Below, piece after piece: positions 28,324 to 36,412 of a stretch of DNA of 38,488 nt. The translations under genes were made by a program, and so were the position numbers. This stretch comes from Acidobacteriota bacterium (lineage in GTDB: Bacteria > Acidobacteriota > Terriglobia > Bryobacterales > Bryobacteraceae), in the NCBI GenBank assembly GCA_016178945.1, contig JACOSH010000182.1:1-38488 (forward strand), read 5' to 3'. Below the pieces are notes generated by a model. It saw only the letters and a list, made by a program, of their open reading frames with translations, was not told the origin of the DNA and made no database searches. Numbering within the stretch: the first letter of the stretch is position 1; each line of letters starts with the position of its first letter.

Positions 28324-30342
28324 CTAAATGTGGGGGAGGAAACTCTCCAGGATCCACACTTCGCCTTTGCCGGATCCGGCGGTGAACGCGACCCGCCGGC
28401 CATCGGGATGAACGCGCACCTGGCGCAGGCTTTCCATGGACAGCGGAAGACGCATCGCCGGGCCGCCATCGGCGGGAATCCGCCACAGCTCGCCGCGGCG
28501 GGAAAACAGCAGGTAGCGCCCGTCGGGTGTCCAGGCGATGGAGACGATGCGGCCGCTTCCTCGCGGCTGATGGTAAATGACGCGGGGCGGCCCACCGCCC
28601 GCCGGCAGCACCGCCAGGTGGTCGGCGGTCTGGTCGAAAGTGGCGTAGGCCAGGCGCTTTCCGTCCGGCGAGAGATCAAACCGGTAGACCGAAGGCAGCA
28701 GATCCTTCTCCTGGCCGGTCCGGAGATTCCGGATCAACAGGCGGGCCGGCTCCACGTAGCCGTCCTTCAACTTGTAGTAGATGGTCCCGCCGTCCGGCGC
28801 CCAAGCGGATTCGTAGAACAGGGCCGCCGCATCGGCCCTCTCGACGACGCGGGTCACGCGGCCAGTTTCCACGTCCGCGCGAAACAGACCGTTGCGATTC
28901 TCCGCGTCGGCGCCGGAGACTAACAGCGAGCGCCCGTCCGGCGACCAGCGGATCATGCCAAAGACCTCCAGGTTCAGAAACATCTCGCGGGGCTCGCCGC
29001 CCTGGACCGGCCGAATCACGATGCGGGTATCCGGCGCCGGATCCCGCGCGGTCCGGCGCACGGCATAAGCCAGGTACCGGCCGTCGGGCGACCAGTCGGG
29101 GTATTCGTTAACGCCTGCGAAGCTCAGCGTGGCTGACGCCGGTGGCGCCAGGAGAACCCCGGCAGGCACGTCCAGCCCGGCAATATACACATCGGTGACC
29201 GCCGTGCGGATTCCATAGAAGAAGGTTCCATTGCGAGTCAGGCCGAGCGGCCAGACGCTGCCCAGATCCTTCTTGATGAGTACGGGTTCTCCAGCGGCCT
29301 TGCCGTCCGCCACCGGGATCATCCAGGCGTCCCAGGTTCCGGTTCGATCACAGGAATAGAGGATCCGGTTGCCCGCCGCCCAGCCGAGCAAAAGGTCGCT
29401 GCCCGCGTGTTCGAGCAGCCGAACGTCCTGGCCCGTCGCCGCGTTGCTGGCGGAAAGCAGGAAGATGCTCCGGTGGCCGGCGGTGTGCGGGAGGTCGTAG
29501 GCAATGTAGCGCCCGTCCGGCGAGAAACTGGCCATCCACGGCTCGCGCCAGGACAGCTTCCGGAGCACCCTTGCGCCGCCGCCCGCGGCGGCAATCGCCT
29601 CGATCCGGTGAGCGCCATCGGCGCCGCGGACCACGGCCAGGATCTGGCTTCCGTCCGGCGACCACCCCGTCGCACGGACCACGGCTGCATCGGCGGACCG
29701 GTACAAGACGCGCTCGTTGGAGCCGCCGCTGTCGATCACACGCAGATCGAAGAAGGAGTGGTGATTCCAGGAAAACGCCACGTGGCGGCCATCGGGGGAA
29801 ATCACGGGCCAGTAGGCTTGACCGGCCCGCGCCCCGTCGGTGCGGTTCGTCAGGCGGCGCTGCTGCCCGGTTTCCAGGTTGCGAATGGCCAGGTCCAGGG
29901 TGGAGGGGTCGACAAAGGCCAGGTAGCGTCCGTCTGGAGAAGGAGAGCCCAAGCGGTCGGTATCGGGGCCGGACCAGACCCGGCGGGTCAGAATCCCGGC
30001 GCCGGATGGCGGATGCGTGCCCAGCCGCCAGACCAACGCGACGGCTGTCCCGGCGAGCGCAACCAAGACGGCCCAATGCCAGGCGCGATGTGAGTGCGCC
30101 GGCAGCTTGGCTTGCGGCTGCCGGTTGTTGGACCAAGCCTCGAGTTCGTGTTTGAAGGCGTAGACCGTGCCCAGCTTGTTGTGCAGGTGGCGATGAACCG
30201 GAAGGGCTTCCTGTTTTTCCCAACGTTGGACAGTGCGGAGATCGCGCCGGAGGTACGCGGCGATCTCTTTCCAGGATTCGAGCCGTCCGTTCGGCGAGAG
30301 CTGCGGATCCTCAGAAGCGGGTTGGGGTATTCGCGAAGACAT
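28324..30342 (-). CDS. Membrane protein with N-terminal HTH and PD40/TolB-like propeller
   Basis: 672 residues. Residues 20-71 form an excisionase/MerR-like helix-turn-helix (LESWKEIAAYLRRDLRTVQR, WEKQEALPVHRH, AFKHELEAW). One transmembrane helix follows at about 88-107 (WAVLVALAGTAVALVWRLG). The rest is a WD40/PD40 propeller with repeated SPDGR blades (GSPSPDGRYLAFV, VISPDGRHVAFSW, WSPDGSQILAV, YPDWSPDGRYLAY, WTPDGRYLLFSRR). A cytoplasmic DNA-binding domain joined to a periplasmic propeller suggests a one-component membrane regulator; this is inference. The ATG at 30342 is chosen because a TATAAT at 30373-30368 lies upstream. It is divergent from the repeat protein gene at 30503. Confidence 0.82.
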   Translation of the reverse strand: MSSRIPQPASEDPQLSPNGRLESWKEIAAYLRRDLRTVQRWEKQEALPVHRHLHNKLGTVYAFKHELEAWSNNRQPQAKLPAHSHRAWHWAVLVALAGTAVALVWRLGTHPPSGAGILTRRVWSGPDTDRLGSPSPDGRYLAFVDPSTLDLAIRNLETGQQRRLTNRTDGARAGQAYWPVISPDGRHVAFSWNHHSFFDLRVIDSGGSNERVLYRSADAAVVRATGWSPDGSQILAVVRGADGAHRIEAIAAAGGGARVLRKLSWREPWMASFSPDGRYIAYDLPHTAGHRSIFLLSASNAATGQDVRLLEHAGSDLLLGWAAGNRILYSCDRTGTWDAWMIPVADGKAAGEPVLIKKDLGSVWPLGLTRNGTFFYGIRTAVTDVYIAGLDVPAGVLLAPPASATLSFAGVNEYPDWSPDGRYLAYAVRRTARDPAPDTRIVIRPVQGGEPREMFLNLEVFGMIRWSPDGRSLLVSGADAENRNGLFRADVETGRVTRVVERADAAALFYESAWAPDGGTIYYKLKDGYVEPARLLIRNLRTGQEKDLLPSVYRFDLSPDGKRLAYATFDQTADHLAVLPAGGGPPRVIYHQPRGSGRIVSIAWTPDGRYLLFSRRGELWRIPADGGPAMRLPLSMESLRQVRVHPDGRRVAFTAGSGKGEVWILESFLPHI

Positions 30343-30367
30343 CCGACACCCCAGGCTGGACCCCATC

Positions 30368-30433
30368 ATTATACTCTTCCGGCATCCGGGCGCGGCAAAG
30401 CGCGGCAATGATGGCCATGCCGCTCTTTGCCGC
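30368..30433. promoter_or_regulatory. Promoter -10 and adjoining long hairpin in divergent intergenic region
   Basis: TATAAT (minus, 30373-30368) precedes the HTH/PD40 gene, with TTGCCG about 19 nt upstream as a poor -35. That -35 lies in the first arm of a long inverted repeat, GCGGCAAAGCGCGGCAATG (30392-30410) and CATGCCGCTCTTTGCCGC (30416-30433), with loop ATGGC, one mismatch and one bulge. It could be an operator or an RNA hairpin. A separate palindrome TTCTCGAGAA (30478-30487) lies close to the start of the plus-strand gene. Confidence 0.6.
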
Positions 30434-30502
30434 TTGCTCGACGGCGGGCGCCCGGCTTAGTGTCTCCATGGTGTTCATTCTCGAGAACCGAGAGGTAAAC
30501 GT

Positions 30503-31681
30503 ATGTCGTTACGAGGGTCCCTTGTCCTGGTGGCGGCCCTGAGCCTGTTCCGGCAACCTGCCGAGGCGCAGGGGCAACAGAACTTTCCGAACTTCGTTGG
30601 AGTGGGCGTGGCTGCCCCGCAGGTGGTCATTCAGGCGGTGCAGGCCCAGGGTCAATTGCCGGCGCCCACCAACTCCATTCCCATCCGGCTCACAGCCCAA
30701 CTGGTCCGCAACATCTCGCTGAACCCGCCGTTTCAAACCGTGGCGCTGACCTTGGCGGCGCTACCCGCGGGTCTCAACCTGACCAAGGCGGACCAGTCGA
30801 CTGGCTTCGCGGCCGTCTGCACCTTGACACAGTCCAATACCATGGCCGAGTGCCAACTGACCCCCAGTCCAGGACCCAATTGGGGCGCGGCCGGCCCGCT
30901 GGTGTTGCGCGTCCGGCTGATGGCCACCGACGGCAACACGTCCGAGACCCTGGTCGCCTTCAACCTGGGCCTGGCGGGCGCCAACCTGCAGACTAGCGTG
31001 ATCGCCGCACTGCCGTCCGGACTGAGCACCACGGATTCGACCCCGCTGCTGCTCACGGCCCAACTGGTGAGGAACTCGGCTCTGATTCCGCCCGGCGATT
31101 CCGCCTTCCTCCCCATCGCCGCGCTGCCGGGGGGCGCCTCGGTGACCAAATCCGACGGCTCGGCGGGATTCTCCTCCGCTTGCAGTCTGACCAATGCCAG
31201 CACCCTGCTGGAATGCGTGCTGACCCCGAGTCCCGGGCCAACCTGGGGCGGCAACGTCCTCATTTTCCGGGTTCGGGTGACAGGCGTCGAAGGCACCGTA
31301 GGCACGGCCTTGCAGACCGTGGGCATCGGGACTCGCGGGGCGGGCTTGCAGGTCCAGGTGCAGTGTGGGACCGGGGCCTGTCCGACTGTCGGGAACAGCT
31401 CCCCGATCTACCTGGCCGCCCAGATGGTCCGCGCGGCGGCTCCTCTGCCGCCCGGCGAGGTGACGGCCGCGACGCTGACGAGCTCCGTGATCACCAAGTC
31501 GGCGTTCTCGCTCGGATTCACGGAGAGCTGCAGCCTGACGAATGCGAACACCATGCTGGAATGCCTCCTGATGCCTTCCGGGGCCACCTGGGCATCGGGA
31601 GGGCCGGTGAGTTTCCGGCTGCGCGTCAACGCCGTCGACGGAAATACCCAGAGCACCCTGGTGACCTTCCGGGTCAACTGA
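30503..31681 (+). CDS. Secreted protein of three homologous repeats, function unknown
   Basis: 392 residues. A signal peptide (LRGSLVLVAALSLFRQPAEA) is followed by three repeats of about 110-120 residues (roughly 40-155, 160-275, 280-392). Each has LTAQLVRN-like and AALP-like strands, a C-x10-C pair (C106/C117, C227/C238, C343/C354) in the context C(S/T)LT..NT(M/L).EC.L.PS, and an ending W....PL.FR.RV...DGNT..TLV.F. Repeat three has an extra Cys pair (C288, C293). All-beta, disulfide-bonded domains like bacterial adhesin or Ig-like modules seem likely, but I recognise no family. AGAGG lies 8 nt before the ATG. It is divergent from the HTH/PD40 membrane protein, which may control it. Confidence 0.8.
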   Translation: MSLRGSLVLVAALSLFRQPAEAQGQQNFPNFVGVGVAAPQVVIQAVQAQGQLPAPTNSIPIRLTAQLVRNISLNPPFQTVALTLAALPAGLNLTKADQSTGFAAVCTLTQSNTMAECQLTPSPGPNWGAAGPLVLRVRLMATDGNTSETLVAFNLGLAGANLQTSVIAALPSGLSTTDSTPLLLTAQLVRNSALIPPGDSAFLPIAALPGGASVTKSDGSAGFSSACSLTNASTLLECVLTPSPGPTWGGNVLIFRVRVTGVEGTVGTALQTVGIGTRGAGLQVQVQCGTGACPTVGNSSPIYLAAQMVRAAAPLPPGEVTAATLTSSVITKSAFSLGFTESCSLTNANTMLECLLMPSGATWASGGPVSFRLRVNAVDGNTQSTLVTFRVN

Positions 31682-31699
31682 CAGCAGGGACGGCGCTGA

Positions 31700-32093
31700 T
31701 CTGGCCTCACTCGCGGCATAACCTATGGGCCAGGCGGAGCCGCACATGCTTCGCCGAGCCGCGGTTGACCTTGACCTTCGTGCTGCGCACCGCCGGCGAT
31801 CCATTGAGCCTGGTGACCGGTGCCCGCGGCGCGGTGGCGGAAGTGGATCGCCGCCAGCCGGGTTTCAACGTGAAGACCGCGGAGCAGTCTCTGGATGAGC
31901 AGGTCGAGGAGCCGCGCCTGTTCACGCTGCTGCTGGGGATCTACGGCCTGATGGCCTACACGGTCGCGCAGCGCACCATGAGATCGGGATCCGCATGGCG
32001 CTGGGCGCCCAGCCCGCCGCCCTGCTGGCCTGCGTCATCCCCGGCCGCCGCGCCACGAAGGTGGATCCGATGGTGGCGCTGCCGTGTGGGTGA
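31700..32093 (+). pseudogene. Remnant of a MacB/FtsX-type ABC permease (acidobacterial orphan permease type)
   Basis: RTAGDPLSLVTGARGAVAEV, QPGFNVKTAEQSLDEQVEEP and RLFTLLLGIYGLMAYTVAQR match the C-terminal half of the large duplicated FtsX permeases abundant in acidobacteria. A frameshift at about 31977 leads into HEIGIRMALGAQPA and then ALLACVIPGRRATKVDPMVA, with a stop at 32091-32093. Family-expected residues are missing between LLLGI and YGLMAYT and between GAQPA and ALLAC, so there are two internal deletions plus the frameshift. Only about 130 of about 800 residues remain. The last 59 nt overlap the 3' end of the opposite-strand radical SAM gene. Confidence 0.8.
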
Positions 32094-33150
32094 TCTGAAC
32101 GAGCTCCGGGGTCTTCGGCACCGGCCTGGGTGGATTCAGCAGGCGGCGCGGCAGTCGCGAGAAGTAGACCAGGCGCTCCACCAGCGGCAGCAGGCGGCGC
32201 ACGGTTTTGCCGTGGAAGATCAGGCTGCCGGCCACCAGCAGAGGATGCGGGATGGTGGTGCAGCAGCGCGAGCAGACGTCGATCTCACCGGCGCGTCCCC
32301 TGGCGTGCAAATGGCGCATCCGCTGCATCGCGTCCCCATTCCAGATCTCAGCCAGGGATTGAGTGTCGAGGCGACCCGCGGGAGCGCCGTCCAGCATGTA
32401 GCTCTGGCAGCAGGGGTAGACATTGCCGTCCTGCTTGACGTACAGCGGCCCGCGCCACAGGTAGTGGCAGGGGTGCTTCCACTCCTCCGCGCGGTGGCCG
32501 GCGTCGGGGCGCATGAGGTTGGTTTCATCCTCCTTAATGCGGACCTGGTCGACGCCCGGCGTGCCGCTCCAGAAGCGGATGAAGTCATCGACCTCGCCCG
32601 CGTTGCGCTCCATCCGGACCATCTGGACCACCACCTGCATCCTGGCGCCGCGCTCTTTCTTCATCCGGGCGAAGCGCACGAAGTTGTCGCGCACCTTTTC
32701 AAATCGCGCGCCCTTGCGGTAGAACTCGAAGCTCTCCTTGGTGGCGCCGTCGAAGCTCAGGGTGATGTGCTGGAGCGGCGTGTCCAGCAGGCGGCGGGCG
32801 GTCGCCTCGTCCAGGAAGGTTCCGTTGGTCGAGAGCAGCGTCGAGATGCGGTGGCGCTCGCAGTATTCGATGCGGTCGAAGATGTGGGGGTCCATGAAGG
32901 GCTCCCCCAGCCCGATCAGCATCATGTGCTCGGCGCTGGACGCCGATTCCCGCACCAGCCGTTCGAAGATCTCCTGGGCCATGTCGGCCTTGGGCTGTTT
33001 GTGCGTCTCGCGCGGGCACATGGGACAATAGAGGTTGCACTTGGCCGTGGTTTCCACGATGTACTCCACGGGGAGCGCGTCCAGTTTCGAGCGGCGGGCG
33101 AGATAGCCCCAGAGGAGCTTGGCGCGATTCCAAGCACGCATTCCTTCCAT
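32035..33150 (-). CDS. Radical SAM / SPASM-domain protein
   Basis: 371 residues. The radical SAM cluster motif is C38-x3-C42-x2-C45 in ETTAKCNLYCPMCPRETH. Other core elements are LIGLGEPFMDPHIFDRIEYC, LLSTNGTFLDEA and ITLSFDGATKESFEFYR. A C-terminal SPASM-type region has HPCHYLWRGPLYVKQDGNVY, PCCQSY and CSRCC, holding additional Fe-S ligands. Such proteins modify peptides or other substrates; no precursor peptide or partner gene is adjacent, so the substrate is unknown. The last 19 or so residues (ITHTAAPPSDPPSWRGGRG) are read antisense through the permease relic, so the original C-terminus has probably been replaced. The ATG at 33150 is 24 nt from the divergent epimerase start. Confidence 0.85.
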   Translation of the reverse strand: MEGMRAWNRAKLLWGYLARRSKLDALPVEYIVETTAKCNLYCPMCPRETHKQPKADMAQEIFERLVRESASSAEHMMLIGLGEPFMDPHIFDRIEYCERHRISTLLSTNGTFLDEATARRLLDTPLQHITLSFDGATKESFEFYRKGARFEKVRDNFVRFARMKKERGARMQVVVQMVRMERNAGEVDDFIRFWSGTPGVDQVRIKEDETNLMRPDAGHRAEEWKHPCHYLWRGPLYVKQDGNVYPCCQSYMLDGAPAGRLDTQSLAEIWNGDAMQRMRHLHARGRAGEIDVCSRCCTTIPHPLLVAGSLIFHGKTVRRLLPLVERLVYFSRLPRRLLNPPRPVPKTPELVQITHTAAPPSDPPSWRGGRG

Positions 33151-33174
33151 TGTAGCCGCTCAAGCGAGGCCGCT

Positions 33175-34071
33175 ATGAACATCACGATTACCGGCGCGAC
33201 GGGATTCATCGGACGGCGGCTGGTCGAGTCCCTGGTGGCGGATCGTCACCAGGTGCACGCGCTGTGCCGCCACACTGGCGCAGGGCTGGGGGATGCGGTC
33301 TGGATTTCCCCCTGGGATTCGAGCGCCGAAGAACCGCCGCCGGACAGCTTGGCCAACGCCGACGCGGTGGTGCACCTGGCGGGCGAGCCGGTGGCCCAGC
33401 GCTGGACCGCCCAGAACAAGGCCCGCATCCGGGACAGCCGTGTGCGCGGAACGCGCCACCTGGTGCAGGCGTTATCGACGCGATCGAAGCGGCCACAGGC
33501 GCTGGTCTGCGCGTCGGCGATCGGCTACTACGGCTCGCGCGGCGATGAGATCCTGACCGAAGCTTCGGCACCGGGATCGGGGTTTCTGCCCGAGGTCTGC
33601 CAGGAGTGGGAGAAAGAGGCGATCCTGGCCGAAGCGTTGGGGATCCGGGTGGTGCGGCTGCGTATCGGCGTGGTGCTGGGGAAATCGGGCGGCGCTCTGG
33701 CCAAGATGCTGCCGCCGTTCAAGGCCGGAGTTGGCGGCAAGCTCGGCTCGGGCAAGCAATGGATGTCGTGGATTCACCTGGACGACCTGGTGGGGCTGAT
33801 CCGCCACGCCATCGAGCAGCCGCTGTCGGGAGCGTTGAACGGAGTGGGGCCGAATCCGGCGACCAATGCCGCTCTTACCTCCGCGCTGGCGGGGGTGTTG
33901 AGGAGGCCGGCGATCTTCCCTGTGCCGGGCTTCGTGGCCAAGACCCTGTTCGGCGAGATGGCTGAAGTGATCCTGGGCAGCCAGAAGGTGTTGCCCAAGG
34001 CCGCCGAGGCCGCGGGGTACAAGTTCCGCTATCCGGAGCTGCGCGGAGCGCTGGAAGAAATCTTAAAGTAA
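33175..34071 (+). CDS. TIGR01777-type NAD-dependent epimerase (YfcH-like SDR)
   Basis: 298 residues. It begins MNITITGATGFIGRRLVESL, the extended-SDR Rossmann loop (TGATGFIG). LANADAVVHLAGEPVAQRW and SRVRGTRHLV follow, then SAIGYYGSRGDE with the catalytic-type YxxxG variant of this group, RLRIGVVLGKSGGALAKMLP and WMSWIHLDDLVGLI. These are the hallmarks of the TIGR01777/YfcH family, whose substrate is unknown. GAGG lies 7 nt before the ATG. The PQQ dehydrogenase gene starts 11 nt after its stop, so it may be part of that operon. Confidence 0.9.
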   Translation: MNITITGATGFIGRRLVESLVADRHQVHALCRHTGAGLGDAVWISPWDSSAEEPPPDSLANADAVVHLAGEPVAQRWTAQNKARIRDSRVRGTRHLVQALSTRSKRPQALVCASAIGYYGSRGDEILTEASAPGSGFLPEVCQEWEKEAILAEALGIRVVRLRIGVVLGKSGGALAKMLPPFKAGVGGKLGSGKQWMSWIHLDDLVGLIRHAIEQPLSGALNGVGPNPATNAALTSALAGVLRRPAIFPVPGFVAKTLFGEMAEVILGSQKVLPKAAEAAGYKFRYPELRGALEEILK

Positions 34072-34082
34072 CATAGACTGCT

Positions 34083-35720
34083 ATGCGACTTCCTCTTTTC
34101 CTACTCGCCTTCGCCGCGTCTCTACCGGCCCAGATCGATGGCGGCGCCGGGCAGAACTGGCCGCACTACGGCGGCCTGCACAGCTTCTGGCGTTACAGCA
34201 CGCTGAGCCAGGTCAATCGCTCCAACGTGGCCAAGCTGACGCCGAAGTGGGTGTTCCAGAGCGGCCAGATCGAGGGCGGCATGCAGGGCACGCCGATCGT
34301 GGTCGACGGCGTGATGTACATCACGACCTCGTTCAACCGCGTCTACGCCCTGGATGCCGGGACCGGCCGCGAGATCTGGCGCTACTCCTATCAGAACCCC
34401 AAGGATCTCGGCATCATCTACGGGCCCTGGAACCGGGGCGTCGCGGTGGGCCAGGGCAAGGTGTTCATGGGAACGCTGGACAACAGCGTGGTGGCGCTCG
34501 ACCAGAAATCCGGGCGCGAGATGTGGAAGGTCAACGTCGAGCCCATGGCGCAGTGCGGCTGCAACATCACGGGCGCGCCGCTGCTGGTGAAGGACAAGGT
34601 GATCGTGGGCGTTACCGGCGGCGATTCGGCGCACCGCGGCTATATCAACGCCTTCGACGCCAAGACCGGACGCCAGGCGTGGCGCTTCTGGACCATCCCC
34701 GGGCCGGGCGAGCCGGGCCACGACACCTGGGAGGGCGACAGTTGGAAGTCCGGCGGCGGCTCGAGCTGGATGACCGGCTCCTACGATCCCGAGCTCAACC
34801 TGGTCTACTGGGGCGTCGGCAATCCGGCGGCGGATTTCTACGGGGATTCGCGGAAGGGGAAGAACCTGTACACGGATTCGGTGGTGGCGCTCGATGCCGA
34901 TACCGGCAAGCTGAAGTGGTATCACCAGCAGGTCCCGCACGACGTGTGGGACTGGGACACCGCCTACGAGTGCCTGCTGGTGGACCTTCCGGTGAAGGGC
35001 AAGACGCGAAAGCTGCTGATCAACACCAACAAGGGCGGCTACACGTTCGTGGTGGATCGCACCAACGGCGAATTCATCTCGGCCTGGCCGGTGGCGCAGA
35101 ATATCAACTGGATCAAAGGCATCGACGAGAAGGGCAACCTGATCGGGCGCAATGAGCCGCCGGTGGGCGTCCCCACCGTGATCTGCCCGTCGATCGGCGG
35201 CGGACGGCAGTGGAATCAGGGCTCGTATTCGCCCAAGTCCGGATGGCTCTACACCACCGGCATCGAATGGTGCGAGGACGTCACGGTCCAGAAGGAAGAG
35301 CCCAAGGAGGGCAAGGAGTTTTTCGGCGGCGTGTTCAAGCTGCGCCCGCCGCTGACGGGGGCGCCGGGCGGGCACCTGGATGCCTACGATCCCATCGGCG
35401 GCAAGAAGCACTGGACCTATCCGGCAAAATACCCGCTGCTGGCGTCCATCCTGTCGACCGCGGGCGAGGTGGTCTTCACGGGGGACGCCGAAGGACACTT
35501 CTTCGCGCTGGATGGCCGGAGCGGCGCCAAGCTGTGGAGCTTTCAGACCGGCTCCGGGCATCGCGGCGGGCCGATCGCGTATTCGGTGAAGGGCAAGCAA
35601 TATGTGGCGACGCCGTCGGGCTGGGGATCCGCGGTGGCGGGTTTGATGTCCCAGCTCTGGCCCGAGGCGGAGAACTTCCGGGGCGGCTCGGCGGTGTTCG
35701 TGTTCGGACTAGCGGAATGA
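34083..35720 (+). CDS. PQQ-dependent dehydrogenase, methanol/ethanol family-like
   Basis: 545 residues with a signal peptide (RLPLFLLAFAASLPAQ), so periplasmic. Eight-bladed quinoprotein features include YALDAGTGREIWRYSY, NRGVAVGQGKVFMGTLDNSV, TIPGPGEPGHDTWEGDSWKS, GGGSSWMTGSYDPELNLVYW and GVGNPAADFYGDSR with metal-ligand-type N247. VPHDVWDWDTAYE holds D290 (catalytic type) and D292. The Asp two residues after the catalytic Asp is the pattern associated with lanthanide-using enzymes (inference). The vicinal Cys-Cys seen before VNRG in classical alcohol dehydrogenases is absent (IIYGPWNRG), though C158-G-C160 occurs later. It overlaps the cytochrome c gene by ATGA, its likely electron acceptor. 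The substrate is unknown. Confidence 0.87.
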   Translation: MRLPLFLLAFAASLPAQIDGGAGQNWPHYGGLHSFWRYSTLSQVNRSNVAKLTPKWVFQSGQIEGGMQGTPIVVDGVMYITTSFNRVYALDAGTGREIWRYSYQNPKDLGIIYGPWNRGVAVGQGKVFMGTLDNSVVALDQKSGREMWKVNVEPMAQCGCNITGAPLLVKDKVIVGVTGGDSAHRGYINAFDAKTGRQAWRFWTIPGPGEPGHDTWEGDSWKSGGGSSWMTGSYDPELNLVYWGVGNPAADFYGDSRKGKNLYTDSVVALDADTGKLKWYHQQVPHDVWDWDTAYECLLVDLPVKGKTRKLLINTNKGGYTFVVDRTNGEFISAWPVAQNINWIKGIDEKGNLIGRNEPPVGVPTVICPSIGGGRQWNQGSYSPKSGWLYTTGIEWCEDVTVQKEEPKEGKEFFGGVFKLRPPLTGAPGGHLDAYDPIGGKKHWTYPAKYPLLASILSTAGEVVFTGDAEGHFFALDGRSGAKLWSFQTGSGHRGGPIAYSVKGKQYVATPSGWGSAVAGLMSQLWPEAENFRGGSAVFVFGLAE

Positions 35721-36412
35721 TCTGGCTGGCTCTGTTCCTGGCGGGGGCGGACCAAAACGCGGTGTCGCGCGGAGAGAAAATTTTTGCGCAGAGCTGTTCG
35801 GTCGGCTACTGCCATGGCATGGCGGGCGCGGCTGCACGCGGACCCCGGTTGCGCGGGCGCACCTTCGCCAAGGACTACCTCTACAAAGCAACGCGCGACG
35901 GTATTCCCAAGTCGGCCATGCCCGGTTGGAAGGAACGGCTGAAGGACGACGAGATCTGGGCCGTGGTCGAGTACATCCAGAGTTTGTCGGCGGGAGGCGC
36001 TCCGGAAACGGCGCCAGCCGCAACGCCGGCGCCGGGTCCATCGGTGGCGCAAGCGCCCGCGCATCCGGGTCAGGCGCTGTTCGTGGAGCGCTGCGGCGGG
36101 TGTCACGCGGCGGCGGGGAAGGGAACCGCGGTAGGCCCCAGCATCTCGCGCGTGACGGCGATGCCGGCAGGCGCCCCCAAGCAGGTCCAGATCGTCAAAC
36201 TGAAAGATGGCGAGACGTTTCCCGCCGTTGTGGTGTCGCGGGAGGAAGGATTCGTGCAGGTGTACGACCTGACCTCTCCGCCGCCGGTGAAGCGCACCCT
36301 GGAAAGCGCGGAGATCGCCTCGATCACCGCGGCCGCGTCCTGGCCGCATCCCGCCGCCCCCACACCAGAAGAACTGGCCAGCATCATCGGGTATCTCCGG
36401 GCGGCTCCATGA
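35717..36412 (+). CDS. Diheme cytochrome c with an atypical CX4CH first heme site
   Basis: 231 residues. A short signal peptide (MIWLALFLAGA) is followed by a first heme domain with C27-SVGY-C32-H33, four instead of two spacer residues. An axial-type Met68 lies in KSAMPGW, and DDEIWAVVEYIQSL is the normal class I end. After an Ala/Pro linker (93-118) a second domain has canonical C126-GG-C129-H130. Its later part (PKQVQIVKLKDGETFPAVVV, YDLTSPPPVKRTL) resembles the C-terminal module of putative heme-binding proteins, ending ELASIIGYLRAA. It should take electrons from the PQQ dehydrogenase whose gene overlaps its start. Its stop overlaps the hydrolase start (ATGA). Confidence 0.87.
   Translation: MIWLALFLAGADQNAVSRGEKIFAQSCSVGYCHGMAGAAARGPRLRGRTFAKDYLYKATRDGIPKSAMPGWKERLKDDEIWAVVEYIQSLSAGGAPETAPAATPAPGPSVAQAPAHPGQALFVERCGGCHAAAGKGTAVGPSISRVTAMPAGAPKQVQIVKLKDGETFPAVVVSREEGFVQVYDLTSPPPVKRTLESAEIASITAAASWPHPAAPTPEELASIIGYLRAAP

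Noticed and set aside
31180-34071. One continuous plus-strand frame of 963 codons
   Set aside because: It strings together an out-of-frame part of the repeat protein, the permease relic, the antisense of the radical SAM gene and the true epimerase; only 33175-34071 is a real gene.
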